From positions 62,001-126,000 of the forward strand of contig NZ_FOXU01000002.1 in assembly GCF_900115805.1 (NCBI RefSeq): a stretch of DNA of 64,000 nucleotides, written 5' to 3'. Shown here piece after piece: positions 60,345 to 64,000 of this stretch (position 1 is the stretch's first letter; each line of letters opens with the position of its first letter). Both the position numbers and the translations under genes were made by a program. Under the pieces are notes generated by a model, which had not been told where the DNA came from, ran no database searches, and saw only the letters and a list, made by a program, of their open reading frames with translations. Source of the DNA: Psychrobacillus psychrotolerans (GTDB taxonomy: Bacteria > Bacillota > Bacilli > Bacillales_A > Planococcaceae).

Positions 60345-62435
60345 TTATTTTTTATCTTTTTCAAATAGGACAATCAATGCAGGTAATAGAATACCGCGTA
60401 TTAAGAATGTGTCCAAAATAATTCCTACAGCTACGATAAATCCAAAAACGAATAACAGTTGGATTGGCTGCGTCATCAATACAGCAAACGTTGCTGCAAG
60501 TAGTATCCCTGCAGATGAAATAACTCCACCTGTGTGAGATACTGCAATTTCTACAGCCTTTTTCACAGGATGTTTTTCTCGTTCTTCCAAATACCTAGAA
60601 ATAAGAATAATATTATAATCGATTCCTAGTGCTACTAAGAACACGAACGAATACAACGGAACACGATTACTAATCGTATCGATATCGAAGAATAAATTCG
60701 ATAAGAACATACCTAGACCAAGTGCTGCCAGGAACGACAATAGAATAGTTCCCATCATGTATATTGGCATTTTGACAGATTTCGTTAACACGATTAATAA
60801 AATAAAGATTAATATTGTTTCCAGTACAACGATAAGGATTAGATCGCGACTATTTACTGAACGATCATCTACTTGTGAAGCTGTTTCACCTGCAAAGTAT
60901 AAATCACCCTCAGCATTGCTATCTTTAACAATACTTTCCTCATCCTCTATCATTTTTTCAAGAGCATCCATCGACTCTGTTGAATATGGACTTTCCTCAA
61001 ATGTTAATTGGAATTGTGCTGCAAGTCCATCTTCTGAAATCCCCGTACCTCTAACAGTACTAACTAAATCTTGCTGTAATAACTGCTCGATTAGACTAGC
61101 TTGTGTTTCTTCCGTAATTTCACTTTCAGATTCAAATAATACCGTTGTAGGAGCTAAATCCCCTTTTGCAAATTCATTCTCTATAATTTCATACCCTTCC
61201 CGGGATGGCATATCATCAGGGAAAGATTTCATCGTATCAAATTCATAATTTAAATTGAACAGATTTAATGCCGAAACGATTAAAATAACTAATATAGAAA
61301 CGGCAGCAACTATAGGTTTATGGACAACAAATGATGCAATTTTGCTCCATAGAGAGTTTGCTTTTACTTCTGTCTCCCCGTACTTTGGAATACGTGGCCA
61401 AAATGATTTTCGGCCGAAAAGTGTAAATAATGCTGGGATTAATGTGACAGCGGCAAGCATAATAACAAGCATTGTTGTTCCAAAAATTGGTGCGAAATTA
61501 CGATAATCTCCGAATGATGCAAAGAATAATACTAGCATTGCAGCTAAAACTGTACCACCTGCAAAAAATACAGGAATTCCTGTCTCACGCATTGCGTACT
61601 TCATAGCGTCAAATTTAGTCTCATAATTCTTTAACTCTTCTCTGTAACGAGAAAATACAAACAATGAATAATCAATTGTTGCCGCAAACAATAAGATGGA
61701 CATGATTGATAATGACTGACTTGCTAAATCTAATCCGTTAGCTCCTAGAATCCCAAGCAACTGGTTTACTACTTGATACACAATACCTGCTGCTAAAAGC
61801 GGAATTAGTGCTAATAATGGAGAACGATAGATGACAATTAAAAGAATTAAAATAATGCCTACTGTCGATAATATTAAAACAAGATCAGCACGTTCAAATA
61901 GATTTGTGGTATCTACAGCAATTCCAGCTGGTCCAGTCATATATACTGTCGAACCGGTTTCCTCGGTCACAATTTCACTCACCTGATCCAGGCTTTCTTC
62001 TAATTCAGAGGTTTCCAAAGAAGTGATAAAACTTAGTGGAATAACAGATGTTTTCTTATCTGCTGAGAAAAATCCTGCGAGTGCTTGAGGTGGCAAACTA
62101 CTTAAAGGAATCATTTCCTTCAAACCGTTTATATTTGCAGCGGCAACCTTATCTAAAGCTGCTACAAGAACTTCCATGTCTATTTCCTCTTTAGACTGTA
62201 GAACTAAAATTCCCGGTAAACTTTCTGCATCTTTAAAATGCTCGTCAATATTTTCCTGTGCAATAACCGACTTGGCATCCTCAGGTAATGAGGCTACACT
62301 AGAAACTTTATGATCGCCTGCACCTGGTGCAACTATTGTAAGAACTACAGTAATTGCTATCCAAATACCTAAAGTAATCCACATACCTTTTCGAGTTGCA
62401 ATAAAATCAGTTACTCTACCTAGTACCTTTTTCAA
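60345..62435 (-). CDS. MMPL/RND family transporter
   Basis: 696-residue membrane protein of the MMPL group. Two halves each have a periplasm-like outer domain and about six helices. The proton-relay DY pairs are seen in FAATIDYSLFVFSRYREE and LVALGIDYNIILISRYLEE. B. subtilis YdfJ/YdgH-type proteins are of this kind; substrates (lipids, drugs) are unknown. The longest frame starts at 62543, upstream of a good promoter, so it cannot be right. TTG 62435 (MKKVLGRVTDF) has AGAAGTGG upstream and starts where homologues do; ATG 62468 is an alternative, but it lies inside the operator palindrome. The gene is controlled by the adjacent TetR gene. Confidence 0.87.
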   Translation of the reverse strand: MKKVLGRVTDFIATRKGMWITLGIWIAITVVLTIVAPGAGDHKVSSVASLPEDAKSVIAQENIDEHFKDAESLPGILVLQSKEEIDMEVLVAALDKVAAANINGLKEMIPLSSLPPQALAGFFSADKKTSVIPLSFITSLETSELEESLDQVSEIVTEETGSTVYMTGPAGIAVDTTNLFERADLVLILSTVGIILILLIVIYRSPLLALIPLLAAGIVYQVVNQLLGILGANGLDLASQSLSIMSILLFAATIDYSLFVFSRYREELKNYETKFDAMKYAMRETGIPVFFAGGTVLAAMLVLFFASFGDYRNFAPIFGTTMLVIMLAAVTLIPALFTLFGRKSFWPRIPKYGETEVKANSLWSKIASFVVHKPIVAAVSILVILIVSALNLFNLNYEFDTMKSFPDDMPSREGYEIIENEFAKGDLAPTTVLFESESEITEETQASLIEQLLQQDLVSTVRGTGISEDGLAAQFQLTFEESPYSTESMDALEKMIEDEESIVKDSNAEGDLYFAGETASQVDDRSVNSRDLILIVVLETILIFILLIVLTKSVKMPIYMMGTILLSFLAALGLGMFLSNLFFDIDTISNRVPLYSFVFLVALGIDYNIILISRYLEEREKHPVKKAVEIAVSHTGGVISSAGILLAATFAVLMTQPIQLLFVFGFIVAVGIILDTFLIRGILLPALIVLFEKDKK

Positions 62436-62462
62436 TAAGTCCACTTCTTTCTTTTTAAATTT

Positions 62463-62482
62463 AAGTGACATCAGTGTCACTT
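62463..62482. promoter_or_regulatory. TetR operator palindrome upstream of the MMPL gene
   Basis: AAGTGACA and TGTCACTT form a perfect inverted repeat around TCAG. It lies just downstream of the predicted promoter. A weaker GTGAC/GTCA pair at 62523-62538 overlaps the promoter. Confidence 0.8.
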
Positions 62483-62510
62483 TGGATAAAAAAACATACC
62501 TGTCATTTAC

Positions 62511-62539
62511 ATTATGTGTAAAAGTGACTTGTATGTCAA
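62511..62539 (-). promoter_or_regulatory. Sigma-A promoter of the MMPL gene
   Basis: On the minus strand TTGACA (62539-62534), 17-base spacer, CATAAT (62516-62511). It overlaps the second operator-like half-sites and the end of the TetR gene, and rules out the 62543 start for the MMPL gene. Confidence 0.75.
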
Positions 62540-63118
62540 TCAATCGCGCTGAAACATACCTTCACTTAAAATCTCTTTAATAGAAGCTACCCATTCGTCA
62601 CGTGGTATACCAAAATGATTGGGAATAGCAATAGTTTGAAATATCATTCCCAGAATTATAGCATCCGATAGATGTCTCTTAATCACCTGCTCATTCTTCC
62701 CTTGCTCAATTAAACCTTGAAACTGTTTATACATATCCCTGTAGTATCCAGTTAACTGTGCCTGACTGGATGAAATGACTTGATTGGGAGATTTTTTAGG
62801 GATTTGGGTAATAATCTCCAGTATTTGATGAATTTCACTATGCTTAAAAATAAAATCAATAACTATAGAAAACTGTGTTTGGAAATCCCCATTTTTATCA
62901 AGTTCATTAAATTCTTGAAGAAATCGATTCATTTCATACATGAGAAACTCTAAGATTAATTCATCTTTGTTTTCATAATATTTATATATACTTCCACGAG
63001 AAACTTCCATCATCGAAGCTAGCTTACTAAATGTGAAAGCATCGTAACCATCCCCAATTAGCAATAACTTCGTTGCTTTAAATAACTCTTCATCAGTAAA
63101 CTTACGTTCACGCGCCAC
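62540..63118 (-). CDS. TetR/AcrR family repressor of the MMPL transporter
   Basis: 192-residue regulator. The DNA-binding helix-turn-helix (FTFSKLASMMEVSRGSIYKYYENKDELI, shortened) lies at about 27-54; the rest is a helical ligand-binding domain. The frame reaches 63163, but GTG 63118 (VARERKF) follows GAGGTGAG and gives the normal length, so I use it. Its last bases overlap the transporter promoter, and the operator palindrome is a few tens of bases further on. By family rule it represses the MMPL gene until an inducer binds. Confidence 0.87.
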   Translation of the reverse strand: MARERKFTDEELFKATKLLLIGDGYDAFTFSKLASMMEVSRGSIYKYYENKDELILEFLMYEMNRFLQEFNELDKNGDFQTQFSIVIDFIFKHSEIHQILEIITQIPKKSPNQVISSSQAQLTGYYRDMYKQFQGLIEQGKNEQVIKRHLSDAIILGMIFQTIAIPNHFGIPRDEWVASIKEILSEGMFQRD

Positions 63119-63281
63119 ATAACTCACCTCACTACACAAATAGTATAGTACATAGATGTACAAATTTAAACCATACTTACCTTAGTGAACTAAATTTATC
63201 TTTTTATTAACTCAGAGTTAAAAATATTTAAAGAACAGTGTGAAATCGAGTTAATTGACAATTTTTGACCACTATACTATC

Positions 63282-63313
63282 TTGAATGCGAGATGTTTTT
63301 ATCTCGCATTCAA
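63282..63313 (+). other. Perfect 13-bp inverted repeat upstream of the partial SDR gene
   Basis: TTGAATGCGAGAT (63282-63294) pairs with ATCTCGCATTCAA (63301-63313) around GTTTTT, 30 bases before the start codon. No T-run follows, so it may be an operator or a leader hairpin. A TTGACA lies at 63255-63260, but the downstream -10 is unclear. Confidence 0.55.
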
Positions 63314-63343
63314 AGTATTTTATTTAAAAAGGGAGTGTTTTTA

Positions 63344-64000
63344 ATGGGTAAATTTGAAAATAAGGTAATAATCGTAACAGGTGCAGCAGGTGGAATTGGA
63401 AAAGTAACGGCTAAAAAATTTGCTGATGAGGGAGCAAAACTTGCTCTTGTCGATTTAAACTTAGAAGCTGTTCAACAAGTAATCGTTGATTTAGGCTTAG
63501 ATGAAACTCGTGCAATTGCACTTCAAGCCAATGTGGCAAAAGAAGAGGAAGTCAAGGCTTATGTAGATGCCACAGTTCTTAAATTTGGTCAAATTGATGG
63601 TTTCTTTAATAACGCAGGTATTGAAGGTACAACTAAACAAATCGAAGACTATCCAATTGAAACATTTGATTTGGTTTACAATGTCAATATAAAAGGAGCC
63701 TTCCTAGGCTTGAAATATGTGTTACCAGTGTTGAAAAAACAAGGATTTGGTGCTGTCGTTAACACAGCAAGCGGAGCAGGACTAATGGCTTCTCCAGGTA
63801 TGGTTGGTTATATCATGTCGAAACATGCATTGATTGGTATCACCCGTGTAGCAGCTCTTGAAGCAGCACCCTTCGGTATACGTGTAAATGCCGTTGCTCC
63901 GGGAATCATCAATACACGCATGATGCGTCAAATTGAAGAGAATACTCTACCTGGCCAAGGTGAAGCAGCTACAAAAGCATTCGCTTCAGCCGTTCCAATG
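63344..64000 (+). CDS. Short-chain dehydrogenase (3' end beyond window)
   Basis: 219 codons, open at the right edge, of a classical SDR of unknown substrate. VTGAAGGIGKVTAKKFADEG is the NAD(P) site (about 11-30), FFNNAGIEG the NNAG motif, and the catalytic Ser is in VVNTASGAG with Tyr-Lys in GYIMSKHALIG. The Asp in LALVDLNLE suggests NAD preference. AAAAAGGGAGTG precedes the ATG. A typical length of about 250 residues means some 30 are missing. An inverted repeat lies in front. Confidence 0.85.
   Translation, partial: MGKFENKVIIVTGAAGGIGKVTAKKFADEGAKLALVDLNLEAVQQVIVDLGLDETRAIALQANVAKEEEVKAYVDATVLKFGQIDGFFNNAGIEGTTKQIEDYPIETFDLVYNVNIKGAFLGLKYVLPVLKKQGFGAVVNTASGAGLMASPGMVGYIMSKHALIGITRVAALEAAPFGIRVNAVAPGIINTRMMRQIEENTLPGQGEAATKAFASAVPM

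Overview
The window is a low-GC Firmicutes chromosome segment. The spore coat cotJABC operon, the S-box methionine operon, A+G-rich ribosome binding sites, frequent TTG/GTG starts, a Fur box and a cre site all fit an endospore-forming Bacillales. The protein repertoire and the intergenic repeats suggest the Planococcaceae/Caryophanaceae (Psychrobacillus- or Lysinibacillus-like); genus is an inference. No rRNA, tRNA, CRISPR, transposase or prophage gene was seen.

Layout. 1-9.8 kb: a partial unknown gene, topB, a GGDEF-EAL protein, a relic of an ECF sigma/anti-sigma pair, two redox enzymes, a PseG-like glycosyltransferase-fold protein, and an ABC-F ATPase. 9.8-11.4 kb: a gene-poor stretch with a nested inverted-repeat element, an ECF sigma factor and an unexplained structured minus-strand segment ending in a terminator. 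11.4-20.8 kb: DIP1984 protein, CNNM/CorC transporter, M20 dipeptidase, nitroreductase, lipoprotein-like diguanylate cyclase, plsY, DegV, amidase, DUF2804. 20.9-25.9 kb: a Fur-controlled siderophore uptake operon divergent from a YcgT-like ferredoxin-NADP reductase. 26-34.4 kb: GDPD, AAA ATPase, NUDIX hydrolase, VOC protein, a heterodimeric ABC exporter with an acetyltransferase, EamA transporter. 34.5-38 kb: a degenerate-GGDEF/EAL protein and a split threonine/serine exporter.

38.3-42.2 kb is a lysine catabolic operon (aldehyde dehydrogenase, lysine 6-dehydrogenase, glutaryl-CoA-dehydrogenase-like enzyme) with a cre site upstream. 42.3-45.7 kb holds AIM24-like, UspA, DUF2798, TetR and a small membrane protein. 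45.7-49.4 kb is a SAM-riboswitch-controlled metI-metC-methyltransferase operon. 49.4-53.2 kb is a three-gene surface operon: secreted protein, LPXTG protein with many beta-type repeats, and its sortase; this is the least described locus. 53.4-57.4 kb: a duplicated-motif protein and a beta-oxidation operon (3-hydroxyacyl-CoA dehydrogenase, thiolase, acyl-CoA dehydrogenase) split by a 2.6-copy array of a 178-bp structured repeat. 57.4-64 kb: FMN reductase, AEC transporter, cotJABC, and a TetR-MMPL pair with a clear promoter/operator, then a partial SDR gene.

Three c-di-GMP proteins (2975, 15644, 34508) are scattered here. Several coordinates use the start with the best Shine-Dalgarno sequence rather than the longest open frame; each entry says so.
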